This document shows positions 43,448 through 51,257 of a DNA stretch of 64,000 bases, one piece after another (within the stretch, counting starts at the first letter, position 1; the number at the start of each line of letters is the position of its first letter). This DNA comes from CAZOBJ01 sp964577825 (lineage in GTDB: Bacteria > Planctomycetota > SZUA-567 > JAFGNG01): the NCBI GenBank assembly GCA_964577825.1, contig CAZOBJ010000004.1, positions 1 to 64,000 on the forward strand, written 5' to 3'. The notes below the pieces were generated by a model that did no database searches, was not told the origin of the DNA, and saw only the letters and a program-made list of their open reading frames with translations. The position numbers and the translations under genes were made by a program.

Positions 43448-43485
43448 CGTCGGGGACGGCTCCGCCCGCCCCGGAGGAGAGTAGA

Positions 43486-44604
43486 ATGCCTGTGAAGCGT
43501 AAGGTGGCGCTGCTCGCCGTGGTGCTCGTCGTGATCCTGGCCGCGATGCTCGCGTGGCGCGCCACCGGGCCCGTGGCGCCGAGCCGCCTGCCGGCCGACA
43601 CGCTCCTGTATGCCGAGTGCTCGGCGCCGACCGAGCTTGCGGACGATCCCCAGGCGATCGAGGAGCTCGATGCGTGGCTGGCCGCGTACCTGGGGGGCCA
43701 AGACAACGGACTGCCCAGCCTCGCCTTGCTCGCGCACGCGGACACGGCGGCCGCCGCGCTCGTGCCCCGCGGCGTGGGCGATGCGGAGTGGGTGCTCGTC
43801 CTGGAGGTGGACGATCCCGCCGAGGCCCTCGCCTCCCTGGGCGAGCAGCCCGGCCTGACCCTGGAGCGCACCGAAGGCGCGGGCCTGGGCGGGGCGCCGG
43901 TGTGGCGCCTGGGCGCGGGCGAGCCCGGCGCGCTTCGCTGGGCCGCCGCGTTCGGAAAGGTGCTCTTTGTCGCGGAGTCCGCCGAGGCACTGCGCGCGGC
44001 CCACGCGGCGCCCGAGAATCCGCAGGACACGCTCGCCGGGCGGAGGGACTTCCAGGACCTGCTCGGCGAGAGCGACCGGCCCGTGCGCGTGTACGTGGAC
44101 GGCTGCGCGCTCGCGGCCCGGCCGGGCGCGCGCGGCGTGCGCGCGGACCTGGGCGCTTGGGCCCTCGGCCACCTGGGCCGGGGCGCGTTCGAGGCTCGAC
44201 CCACGGACGAAGGCGCGTGGACGGTCCGGGGTGCGTGGACCTGTACGTTCCAATCCAGGTCCGGCGCGGATGCCGCGGCGGCGCCGGCCGGGGCGACCTC
44301 GCGGGGCTGGCGCGTGCGGCACTGGGTCTTGGCCGCGGTCCTGACGCCGGTAGTCCTGGTCGTCGGGGTGGTGGTGCTCTTCGGCCTGGCCATGGTGGTT
44401 CTGGCCGCGTGGTATTATGTCCTCGCCTGGCGGCGGGGCACGCTCTATCGGAAGATCGCGCCCGAGCCCGTACCGGGCAGCGCGGCGCTGCGCGAGACGC
44501 TGGGCGCGGACGCGGGCTCGCAACAGGAAGGTGGCCCGCCCACGGACGCGAAGCAGGAGGGGAAGCCAGACGATGATGCAGGAAGCCCTGAAGCGGATTC
44601 TTGA
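43486..44604 (+). CDS. two-span membrane protein with DUF3352-like extracytoplasmic domain
   Basis: A 372-residue protein. A hydrophobic N-terminal helix (VALLAVVLVVILAAMLAW) leads into SRLPADTLLYAECSAPTELA, an opening like those of the three exported paralogues at 3794-9976. A second pair of hydrophobic stretches near residues 280-320 (HWVLAAVLTPVVLVVGVVVL) returns the chain to the cytoplasm, and the tail is polar and acidic. GGAGGAGAG lies before the ATG. Its end overlaps the start of trpD by 32 bp. Kinship to the DUF3352-like set is by pattern only. Function unknown; no link to tryptophan synthesis is implied by the overlap beyond shared expression. Confidence 0.65.
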   Translation: MPVKRKVALLAVVLVVILAAMLAWRATGPVAPSRLPADTLLYAECSAPTELADDPQAIEELDAWLAAYLGGQDNGLPSLALLAHADTAAAALVPRGVGDAEWVLVLEVDDPAEALASLGEQPGLTLERTEGAGLGGAPVWRLGAGEPGALRWAAAFGKVLFVAESAEALRAAHAAPENPQDTLAGRRDFQDLLGESDRPVRVYVDGCALAARPGARGVRADLGAWALGHLGRGAFEARPTDEGAWTVRGAWTCTFQSRSGADAAAAPAGATSRGWRVRHWVLAAVLTPVVLVVGVVVLFGLAMVVLAAWYYVLAWRRGTLYRKIAPEPVPGSAALRETLGADAGSQQEGGPPTDAKQEGKPDDDAGSPEADS

Positions 44605-45595
44605 CGGCCACGACCTCACGCGCGACGAGTGCGCGGAGGTCATGGACGAGATCATGTCCGGGGCCTGCACGGACGCGCAGATCGGCGCGTTCCTGGTGGC
44701 CCTGCGCATCAAGGGCGAGACCATCGAGGAGATCACCGGCGCGGCGAGCGTCATGCGGGCCAAGGCCACGCGCGTGCCCGCGAGCGCGGACGTGATCGAC
44801 ACCTGCGGCACGGGCGGGGACGCGCATCACACCTTCAACATCTCCACGGCCGCGGCCATCGTGTCCGCCGCCTGCGGCGTGGCCGTGGCCAAGCACGGCA
44901 ACCGGTCCGTGAGCAGCTCGTCGGGATCGTCCCAGGTCCTGGAGGCCCTGGGCGTGAACATCGAGGCTTCCGTGGAGGTCATGGCCCGGTGCATCCAGCG
45001 CGCGGGCATCGGATTCCTGTACGCCCCCCGGCTGCACGGGGCCATGAAGTACGCCATCGGCCCGCGCAAAGAGATCGGCGTACGCACCATCTTCAACATC
45101 CTGGGGCCGCTCACGAATCCCGCGGGCGCGCGCCGGCAGCTCATGGGCGTGTACTCCGAGGCCCTGGTCGAGCCCCTGGCCCATGTGCTGCGTGCCCTGG
45201 GCACGGTGCGGGCCGTGGTGGTGCACGGCCGCGACGGGGTGGACGAGCTGAGCATCTCGGACGAGAGCGTGCTCGCCGAGCTCATGGACGCCCAGGTGCG
45301 GGTGCGCATCGTGACCCCGGAGGAGTTCGGCCTGGAGCGCGCGCCCCTGGACGCGCTGCGCGTGGACTCGCCCGAACAGAGCGCGGCGCTTATCCGCGGG
45401 GTGCTCGGCGGCGAGCAGGGGCCCGCGCGCGACGTGGTGCTGCTCAACGCGGGCGCGGCGCTGTACGCCGCAGGCGTGGCCGGGGACATCGCCGAGGGCA
45501 TGACCCGCGCGGCCGAGGCCGTGGACACGGGCCGCGGCCAGGCGACTCTGGCCAAGCTCGTGGAGGAATCGCGCGCCGACACGAGCGCGGCCTAA
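44573..45595 (+). CDS. trpD: anthranilate phosphoribosyltransferase
   Basis: A 340-residue enzyme of tryptophan synthesis joining phosphoribosyl pyrophosphate to anthranilate. Motifs: DTCGTGGDAHHTFNISTAAA (phosphate and pyrophosphate binding), AKHGNRSVSSSSGS, FLYAPRLHGAMKYAIGPRKE, and FNILGPLTNPAGA. Length is normal. Two ATGs are adjacent (44573 and 44576); AGGAGGGG lies about ten bases before the first. It starts inside the end of the preceding membrane-protein gene. The next trp gene seen here is trpC at 62312, 17 kb away on the other strand, so the trp pathway is dispersed in this genome. Confidence 0.96.
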   Translation: MMQEALKRILDGHDLTRDECAEVMDEIMSGACTDAQIGAFLVALRIKGETIEEITGAASVMRAKATRVPASADVIDTCGTGGDAHHTFNISTAAAIVSAACGVAVAKHGNRSVSSSSGSSQVLEALGVNIEASVEVMARCIQRAGIGFLYAPRLHGAMKYAIGPRKEIGVRTIFNILGPLTNPAGARRQLMGVYSEALVEPLAHVLRALGTVRAVVVHGRDGVDELSISDESVLAELMDAQVRVRIVTPEEFGLERAPLDALRVDSPEQSAALIRGVLGGEQGPARDVVLLNAGAALYAAGVAGDIAEGMTRAAEAVDTGRGQATLAKLVEESRADTSAA

Positions 45596-45790
45596 GCGCC
45601 GCGCGTCCGGTGTCGACCTCGGTCGGCCGTCGCACCAACGCAACCAAGGTGCGCAAGCGCATGCGTCGACACGGACGGCGCCCGCTTTCTATCCGAGCAC
45701 ACACCGATTCGGCCGCCCGACGTTTGTGTCGTCTCTTGCTGAGCCTGCGCACGCGACGCAACAGTCCGCGCAGATAGAGAGGCCTGTCCG

Positions 45791-46495
45791 ATGGCAGAGA
45801 CCCGGAAAGCGGTCGTGCTCCTGAGCGGCGGGCTCGACTCCGCGGTCGCTGCGGCGGTCGCCCGCGCGCAGGGGTTCGCCCTCTGCGCGCTGACTGTGGA
45901 CTATGGGCAACGGCACGCGCGCGAGCTCGCGGCCGCGCACCGGGTCGCCGCGTCCCTGCGCGTGGCCGAGCACCGGGTGGTGAGCGTGGACCTGCGCGCG
46001 CTCGGGGGGTCGGTGCTCACCGGTCCCGGCGCTGTGCCCAAGGACCGCGACGCGGCCGCGCGCGGCCAGGGGATTCCCAGCACGTACGTGCCTGCGCGCA
46101 ACACGATCCTCTTGTCCGTGGCCCTGGGTTGGGCCGAGGCGCTGGGCGCGCACGACCTGTTCATCGGGGTGCACGCGCTCGACTATTCCGGATACCCGGA
46201 CTGCCGTCCCGAATACGTGGCCGCGTTCGAGCGGCTGGCCAACCTGGCCACGCGCGAGGGCGTGGAGGGGCGGCTCATGCGCGTGCACGCACCGCTCGTG
46301 GACCATACCAAGGCCGATATCGTACGCCGTGGGGCCGAGCTGGGCGTGGACTTCAGCGCGACGCACTCGTGTTACGATCCAACGCCCGACGGCCTGCCCT
46401 GCGGGCGGTGCGACGCGTGCCGGATCCGCCGTGCGGCGTTCGCGAGCGCCGGCCTGCCGGACTCGGTCGCCTATGCGTCCGAGGAGTCGACCTGA
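45791..46495 (+). CDS. queC: 7-cyano-7-deazaguanine synthase QueC
   Basis: A 234-residue ATP-dependent enzyme making preQ0 from 7-carboxy-7-deazaguanine on the queuosine pathway. The PP-loop is VVLLSGGLDSAVA; the zinc site is SCYDPTPDGLPCGRCDAC with the Cys triad, followed by CRIRRAAFASAG; YVPARNTILLSVALGWAEAL and GVHALDYSGYPDCRPEYV are also family hallmarks. GAGAGGCCTGTCCG precedes the ATG. The 195 bp upstream of it hold no clear riboswitch. Its end overlaps that of the - strand GDT1-ferritin gene by 25 bp. No other queuosine gene lies in this window. Confidence 0.95.
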   Translation: MAETRKAVVLLSGGLDSAVAAAVARAQGFALCALTVDYGQRHARELAAAHRVAASLRVAEHRVVSVDLRALGGSVLTGPGAVPKDRDAAARGQGIPSTYVPARNTILLSVALGWAEALGAHDLFIGVHALDYSGYPDCRPEYVAAFERLANLATREGVEGRLMRVHAPLVDHTKADIVRRGAELGVDFSATHSCYDPTPDGLPCGRCDACRIRRAAFASAGLPDSVAYASEEST

Positions 46496-47223
46496 GGGCC
46501 GACGGCCAGGGCCTCGAGGCGGCGCAGGTGCTCGGTCTCCTCGAAGGCTAGGTACTCGAACACCTCTCGCAGACGCTCGAACGGCGCGGCACGCGCGAGC
46601 TCCCGGTAGAAGGCCACGGTCTCTTGTTCGTGGCGGATGGCCTTATCAAGCGGACCGGGGTGCGCGCGCCGGGGCAGGGCGGCCATGCGGCCCGGCGGGC
46701 GCGGCACGCGGGCCTCGAACCGCACGGTCCCGTGCGCGTGCGCGGCCTCGTGCAGGTGTTCGACGTGCGCGCGCTCCTGGGCGGCCAGGGTGCGCAGCAG
46801 GGCCTTGGTCTCCTCGTCCCGGGCCGCGTCGGCCAGGGCCTCGTAGTCCTCGGCCGCGGCCTGTTCGAACCCGGCGGCCGCATACAGCACGAGCTCGCCC
46901 AGGGCGCTGGGGGCGAACCGCGCGGACACGGCCTCTGCCGCGCGGGCGGGGCGCCAGGCGCTGTGCAGGAAGAACAGGCCGAACGCGAGGAACACGACGC
47001 CCGCCGCCGCGCGCACAAGATGCGCAGGCACAAGCCTTGCGAAGCTCGCACCGATGAGCACAGCCACGAGCGTGGAGGCCACCAGGGCCGTCGCAGCCCC
47101 CGCGAACACGGACGCAGGCGAGCGCGAGCCGGCGGACGCGGCCAGGGCCGCGAGCTGGGTCTTGTCTCCCAGCTCGGCCAGGAAGATGAGCGCGAAGGTA
47201 CTCAGAAACAGCTTCCATTCCAT
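46471..47223 (-). CDS. GDT1/UPF0016 half-domain fused to a ferritin-like diiron domain
   Basis: A 250-residue protein. Residues 1-92 are one three-helix unit of the GDT1/TMEM165 (UPF0016) family, with the hallmark ELGDKTQ at 17-23 (metal ligands Glu17 and Asp20). Full-length members have two such units. Residues ~105-245 are ferritin- or rubrerythrin-like: Glu120 and QERAHVEHL (Glu150 xx His153), then HEQETVAFYREL and FEETEHLRRL (Glu229 xx His232), a classic pair of ExxH sites for two irons. GDT1 proteins export Mn2+ or Ca2+. The fusion suggests iron or manganese export coupled with iron oxidation or peroxide sensing. A perfect TATAAT is upstream. Confidence 0.85.
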   Translation of the reverse strand: MEWKLFLSTFALIFLAELGDKTQLAALAASAGSRSPASVFAGAATALVASTLVAVLIGASFARLVPAHLVRAAAGVVFLAFGLFFLHSAWRPARAAEAVSARFAPSALGELVLYAAAGFEQAAAEDYEALADAARDEETKALLRTLAAQERAHVEHLHEAAHAHGTVRFEARVPRPPGRMAALPRRAHPGPLDKAIRHEQETVAFYRELARAAPFERLREVFEYLAFEETEHLRRLEALAVGPQVDSSDA

Positions 47224-47289
47224 GAGGAGGTCTCCCAGCAACAGGGGCGGGGCGCCGGTCCAGCGGACGCTTGGCATCGCTCGCATGCC

Positions 47290-47318
47290 ATTATAGGATT
47301 CACGGGCACGTGTCGCGA
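47290..47318 (-). promoter_or_regulatory. candidate promoter for the GDT1-ferritin gene
   Basis: On the - strand a perfect TATAAT, with a weak -35 (TCGCGA) at 17 bp. It leaves a leader of about 60 nt. Confidence 0.4.
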
Positions 47319-47347
47319 CAGGGAAGAGGGCGGAATCGGGAAGCCCG

Positions 47348-48208
47348 ATGCAGAATGCAGATGTTGTAGAGCGGCTAAAGGACTTGCTTGATCCGTGTGA
47401 GCTGTGCCCGCGGCTGTGCCGCGTGCACCGCCGCGGGGGCGAGCTCGGGTTCTGCCGCACGGGCGCGAACGCACAGGTCGCCTCGGCCGGGCCCCATCCC
47501 GGAGAGGAGCGCGTGCTCTCGGGCCGGCACGGGTCCGGGACCATTTTCTTCGCGGGGTGCAACCTGCGTTGCGTATTCTGCCAGAACTGGGACATCAGCC
47601 ATGAGCAAGCCGGCCGAGAGGCATCCGCGCGCGAGGTGGCGGACACGATGCTCGCGCTCGAGCGCAGGGGGTGCCACAACATCAACCTCGTGACGCCCAC
47701 GCACGTGGCGCACGTGGTGGCCGAGGCGGTGGCGCACGCGCGGGCGGCGGGCCTGTGCGTGCCGGTGGTGTACAACTGCGGCGGGTACGAGCGCGTGGAG
47801 ACCCTGCGGCTTCTCTCCGGCCTTGTGGACATCTACATGCCGGACGTCAAGTTCTTCGATCCGCAGGCCTCCGTGCGGTACTGCCACGCAAGAGACTATC
47901 CTGAGGTGGTGCGCGCTGCCGTGCAGGAGATGCACCGCCAAAAGGGCGACCTGCGCATGCAGGCCGGGCTCGCGGTCCAGGGTCTGCTCGTGCGTCACCT
48001 GGTGATGCCCGGCCGGGCCCGGGAGGGATGCGCGATCATGGGTTTTCTGGCCGACGAGGTCTCGTCCGCCACGTACGTGAACGTGATGGGCCAATACCGG
48101 CCCTGCTACGAGGCAGAGGCCTACCCGGACCTCGACCGGCGGCCCGCTCGGCCGGAGATCGAGGCCGTGCGCGAGCACGCTCGCAACCGGGGCCTGCGGC
48201 TCGACTGA
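47348..48208 (+). CDS. PflX-type radical SAM protein
   Basis: A 286-residue protein. The radical SAM cluster motif is CNLRCVFCQN (Cys71, Cys75, Cys78). An N-terminal cysteine set (Cys17, Cys20, Cys24, Cys36: CELCPRLCRVHRRGGELGFC) could hold an extra metal. This arrangement, with the Lys-rich middle region MPDVKFFDP, matches the group annotated as putative pyruvate-formate-lyase-activating (PflX) proteins, whose substrate is not established. GGGAAGCCC precedes the ATG. A Mth938-like gene follows 27 bp downstream. It is not an obvious sulfatase-maturing enzyme, although the window has three sulfatases. Confidence 0.88.
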   Translation: MQNADVVERLKDLLDPCELCPRLCRVHRRGGELGFCRTGANAQVASAGPHPGEERVLSGRHGSGTIFFAGCNLRCVFCQNWDISHEQAGREASAREVADTMLALERRGCHNINLVTPTHVAHVVAEAVAHARAAGLCVPVVYNCGGYERVETLRLLSGLVDIYMPDVKFFDPQASVRYCHARDYPEVVRAAVQEMHRQKGDLRMQAGLAVQGLLVRHLVMPGRAREGCAIMGFLADEVSSATYVNVMGQYRPCYEAEAYPDLDRRPARPEIEAVREHARNRGLRLD

Positions 48209-48235
48209 CCGGCTCCATGGTCAAGGAGACTCCTT

Positions 48236-48583
48236 ATGCCGCCCACGATCGAGCAGTACGAGTTTGGAAAGATGGTGGTGGACGGACAGGCCCACAGCCG
48301 GGACCTGATCGTGTATCCGGATCGCGTACAGGGCGGTTGGTGGCGCGAAGAGGGGCATCGCCTCGGGCTCGCGGACTTGAGCGAGGTTGTCGAGGCGCGA
48401 CCCGAAGTCCTGGTCGTGGGCCAGGGTGCGTACGGCCGGATGCAAGTGCCTGACGAGGTCCGGCAGAGGATCGAGGCGCAGGGCATCGAGCTTCAAATCG
48501 CACCCACGCGCGAGGCTGTGGACCTGTACGCGCGCCTGACCGGTACGCGGCGCGTGGTCGGCGCGTTTCACCTGACGTGTTGA
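48236..48583 (+). CDS. Mth938-like domain protein (DUF498 family)
   Basis: A 115-residue protein of the Mth938-like fold, also called DUF498/NDUFAF3-like. Pattern: IEQYEFGKMVVDGQAHSRDL, then EVLVVGQGAYGRMQVPDEV and IELQIAPTREAVDLYARL. Archaeal and bacterial members have no assigned reaction; the eukaryotic relative NDUFAF3 assists complex I assembly. CAAGGAGACTCCTT precedes the ATG. Shares its transcript with the radical SAM gene. Confidence 0.9.
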   Translation: MPPTIEQYEFGKMVVDGQAHSRDLIVYPDRVQGGWWREEGHRLGLADLSEVVEARPEVLVVGQGAYGRMQVPDEVRQRIEAQGIELQIAPTREAVDLYARLTGTRRVVGAFHLTC

Positions 48584-48631
48584 GCTTACGAATCGCGGCG
48601 CAATCCGCGCGCAGAGAGGTCGCGCGCCTAT

Positions 48632-49369
48632 CTAGGGCTTCTTGCCCGAGGCGCCCGCGTAGATCGCGAAGGCCTCGGCCCCGTCCAGCCCAAGCCCGGC
48701 GTTCAGGGCGTCGTCGTCGAACGCGCCCACCGTGCATGCGCCTGCGCCGATGGCCTCGGAGGCGAGGTACAGATTCTGGCCCACGTGGCCCGCGTCCAGG
48801 AACAGATACCGGTACCCCCGCTGTCCGTAGCGCCAGGTCATGCGCGCGGGCACGGCCACCCACACGAGGGTCACCGCGGCCTGGGCGACAAAGGACTGGT
48901 CGTAGCACGCGGCCATGATCTCGCGCGCGGGTCCGGGACCGGTGCACAGGACCAGGAGCTCGTGCGAGAGTGCCAGGTACTGGTACAGCCCCTCTTCAAG
49001 CCCCTCTACTCGATTCGCGAGCACATAGGTTTCGAACGCGTGGCGCGCGCCCGCGCTGGGCACGGTGCGCAGGGTGGTGTGGCCGCCGACCACGGACTTC
49101 ACGCCCTGGGTGCACCAGAGCAGGAACGCGAGCTCTTCGCGCGTGAAGGGCTGCGGGGCGTACTCGCGCAGGCTGGCGCGCTGGTCGGTCAGTGTGCGCC
49201 AGTCTACGGTCGGGTTCAGCAGGTGCGCCCCTCCCGGCAAGGACAGTACGCGCGCGCCCTCCGGGCGGGATGGCTCCAGGGAGGGCGGTGATCCGGTGCG
49301 CCCGGCGCTCGCGGCGGGTTGGCCCGGCCGGGTATCGGCCAGGAAACGCGGTCCGATCTCTTTGGCCAT
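48632..49369 (-). CDS. SagB-type nitroreductase-fold oxidoreductase
   Basis: A 245-residue flavin protein of the SagB/ThcOx group. Features: RASLREYAPQPFTREELAFL (FMN binding), GHTTLRTVPSAGARHAFETY, RYLFLDAGHVGQNLYLASEA and GAGACTVGAFDD. The group oxidises azolines in peptide natural products, yet many copies, including those in lineages such as this one, stand alone and have unknown substrates; no cyclodehydratase or precursor-peptide gene lies nearby. GAGGAGGACC lies before the ATG. Transcribed away from the ten-gene system to its right. Confidence 0.9.
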   Translation of the reverse strand: MAKEIGPRFLADTRPGQPAASAGRTGSPPSLEPSRPEGARVLSLPGGAHLLNPTVDWRTLTDQRASLREYAPQPFTREELAFLLWCTQGVKSVVGGHTTLRTVPSAGARHAFETYVLANRVEGLEEGLYQYLALSHELLVLCTGPGPAREIMAACYDQSFVAQAAVTLVWVAVPARMTWRYGQRGYRYLFLDAGHVGQNLYLASEAIGAGACTVGAFDDDALNAGLGLDGAEAFAIYAGASGKKP

Positions 49370-49535
49370 AGGGATGGTCCTCCTCGTCCGTATCGGTCCG
49401 TCTCGGCCCGGGCGCGCTGGCCAGGGCCCTACGGGTGCACATCATAACTCTCGGGGCAATTCCCGTGCCCGCATTTGCCGGCAAGCCGGATTCGCAGGCT
49501 CCGGACAAGGGCGCCGGCCACGAGGCGAGAAACCG

Positions 49536-49565
49536 TTGGCATGAGGCCGGTCCATGGTGTATACT
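49536..49565 (+). promoter_or_regulatory. candidate promoter of the ten-gene reductase/transport system
   Basis: TTGGCA, 18 bp spacer, TATACT, about 50 bp before the ATG at 49618, in the 248 bp gap between SagB (-) and the system. No further good promoter is seen up to 60775. Confidence 0.45.
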
Positions 49566-49617
49566 GCGCGAGACGCGACGGGTGAGGAGTTCGTGCAGAG
49601 CTTTGAGAGGGAGCAGA

Positions 49618-50628
49618 ATGAGCGGTGCGCACGTATCGAGGAGCGCTGCGGCTGCGGTGTTGGCGCTTGTGCTTGTGTCCTGTCCGGCCTACGGCCATCT
49701 GTGCAACGACGTGTTCGCGCAGGCCCAGGACAACCTGGCGGTCAAGGTCGACATTCGCGACGGGCAGCTGCGCATTGGCGACCAGGCGTCCTTCCGCGTG
49801 TATCTGCTCAACACCATGGATCGGAACATCGAGGAGATTCGCCTGCGGGTGAAGTCGAACGAGTTCGCCGCGCGCGTCGAGCCCAGCCCGAACTGGACCC
49901 GATTTCCGGTCCTGCGTACGGCCAAGCGGGGCGGGCAGAAGCAGTACTTCACCGTGACCTTGCGCCGCAAGCCCGGGGTGCCCGACGGCGCCTACAAGAT
50001 CGGGCTGGAGCTGTACAGCGAGCGCCAGAACCGCGCGTTCAAGACCGTGAGCCTGGACGAGGCCGCCGGGCTGCTGCGCCTGCCCACGACGAAGCAGGTG
50101 AAGGTGGACGGCAAGGCCTGGCGCGAGGAATGGGGCGGCGAGTACGTGTGCGTGGTGCAGGGGATGCACCTGTACGAGCGGCAGGGGCGATACTTCGAGA
50201 ACCGACCCGCGCGGGCGCCGACCCGGTTCCGCCTCTCCTGCGACGAGGAGTATCTCTACTGCCTGCTGGTGCTCGAAGGCGTCGGCGACGCGGGCCGAGA
50301 CGTTGGTACCATCTATGCGGCGCCTACGACCGAAGAGGAGCCGGCCTCTTTCCACCTGGACGCGGTCTCGGGCAAGTACGAGTGCGACCGCGGCACCGAA
50401 GGCATCGAAGTCAAGGACTGCGGTTCGGTGCCGGACAGGCCGGACAAGCGGATGTACGAGTGCAAGATTCCCCGCGCGCTTCTGGGCGTTGAGGGCGCAA
50501 AGACCTTCTACCTCAACTTCACCCGGACCACCGGCGCCGGGCGGTCCGAGCGCGTGGCCTTCTGGCGCGGCAACCCGATCTCGGTGCGCACTCCGGTCGC
50601 CTACGGCCAGTTCGCCATCGACGACTGA
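49618..50628 (+). CDS. exported protein with CBM9-like C-terminal domain (system gene 1)
   Basis: A 336-residue exported protein. The N-terminus (AAAAVLALVLVSCPAYGHLC) fits a lipobox LVSC at Cys22, or signal peptidase cleavage after AYG. Then a beta-sandwich-like part (VKVDIRDGQLRIGDQASFRV, KSNEFAARVEPSPNWTRFPV) and, from about residue 155, a part like CBM9 or its cytochrome-linked relatives (VKVDGKAWREEWGGEYVCV, FRLSCDEEYLYCLLVLEG). CBM9-like domains bind carbohydrate ends, and related ones bind heme. Here it may be the surface-exposed part of the system. Starts at the ATG with GAGAGGGAGCAG; 2 bp separate it from the next gene. Confidence 0.65.
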   Translation: MSGAHVSRSAAAAVLALVLVSCPAYGHLCNDVFAQAQDNLAVKVDIRDGQLRIGDQASFRVYLLNTMDRNIEEIRLRVKSNEFAARVEPSPNWTRFPVLRTAKRGGQKQYFTVTLRRKPGVPDGAYKIGLELYSERQNRAFKTVSLDEAAGLLRLPTTKQVKVDGKAWREEWGGEYVCVVQGMHLYERQGRYFENRPARAPTRFRLSCDEEYLYCLLVLEGVGDAGRDVGTIYAAPTTEEEPASFHLDAVSGKYECDRGTEGIEVKDCGSVPDRPDKRMYECKIPRALLGVEGAKTFYLNFTRTTGAGRSERVAFWRGNPISVRTPVAYGQFAIDD

Positions 50629-50630
50629 CC

Positions 50631-51257
50631 ATGCAGCGCTGCGTGCGATTGTTCACCCTTGCATGCCTGTGGATGGCCGCCGCGGGCGTCGGCCCGAGGC
50701 TACAGGCCGCGCAGACGGCGCGCCTGGTGCTCGCGCCCGCGCCCGCGGGCCTGCTCGCCGAGACGCGGGACCGTCCGACCGTGGCGCCCGGGCCCGACCA
50801 GGCGGCCGTGGTCGGCCGCCTGAGCCCGCAGGGCTTCGCCATTCAGGCGGTCGAGCACCTGTCCCTGCAAGGCCCTGACGGCGCGCCGATTCCCTTCCTG
50901 GTCGAGCGAGGGTCGCTGTCCGGAGAATGGGAGATCGAGTCCCTGCGCATCGCATTCCTGCTGCCCGCCGACCGAGCGCAGCCGGGCACGGCCTGCCGGG
51001 TGGTCTGGGGTCCGGACGTGACCGGGCGGGGACAGACCGTCGACGCGTTCCGCGTGGACCCCGAGGCGGTGGACCGCGTGCTCACTTTCCGGGTGGAGGC
51101 CGGACCGCCCGCGGGCGAGGCCGAGTCCGTGGCCACGATCGAGGTGCGCGCCGACAGCTACGCGGACTACTACGGCCTGTGGTATCTGCTGCCCATCGGA
51201 ACCGTGTTCGTCCTGCTCACCGTGCGAAAGATCCGCGCCCGTGACCGAACTGCTTGA
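50631..51257 (+). CDS. exported protein with C-terminal membrane helix (system gene 2), unknown
   Basis: A 208-residue protein: signal peptide (LFTLACLWMAAAGVGPRLQA), a beta-rich middle (RLSPQGFAIQAVEHLSLQGP, ACRVVWGPDVTGRGQTV), and a helix near the C-terminus (YGLWYLLPIGTVFVLLTVRK). Topology puts the middle domain outside and leaves a short basic tail inside. I do not recognise the family. It starts 2 bp after the previous stop and its end overlaps the GTG start of the next gene by 17 bp, so it is expressed with the system. Confidence 0.6.
   Translation: MQRCVRLFTLACLWMAAAGVGPRLQAAQTARLVLAPAPAGLLAETRDRPTVAPGPDQAAVVGRLSPQGFAIQAVEHLSLQGPDGAPIPFLVERGSLSGEWEIESLRIAFLLPADRAQPGTACRVVWGPDVTGRGQTVDAFRVDPEAVDRVLTFRVEAGPPAGEAESVATIEVRADSYADYYGLWYLLPIGTVFVLLTVRKIRARDRTA

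Noticed and set aside
45610..45777. 55-residue very basic open frame (GTG start) between trpD and queC
   Set aside because: No ribosome-binding site, no recognisable motif, mostly Arg/Ser/Thr; probably non-coding sequence, though it cannot be excluded.
45596..45790. preQ1 riboswitch before queC
   Set aside because: No A-rich tail and no conserved C-rich loop of either preQ1 class.
47224..47347. Manganese riboswitch (yybP-ykoY type) before the GDT1-ferritin gene
   Set aside because: Expected because such riboswitches precede metal exporters, but the conserved loops are not present in the 60 nt leader.
47348..48208. Sulfatase-maturing radical SAM enzyme
   Set aside because: Tempting because of the three sulfatases, but the N-terminal CxxC pattern and overall length fit the PflX-type group; the extra C-terminal cluster motifs of sulfatase-maturing enzymes are missing.
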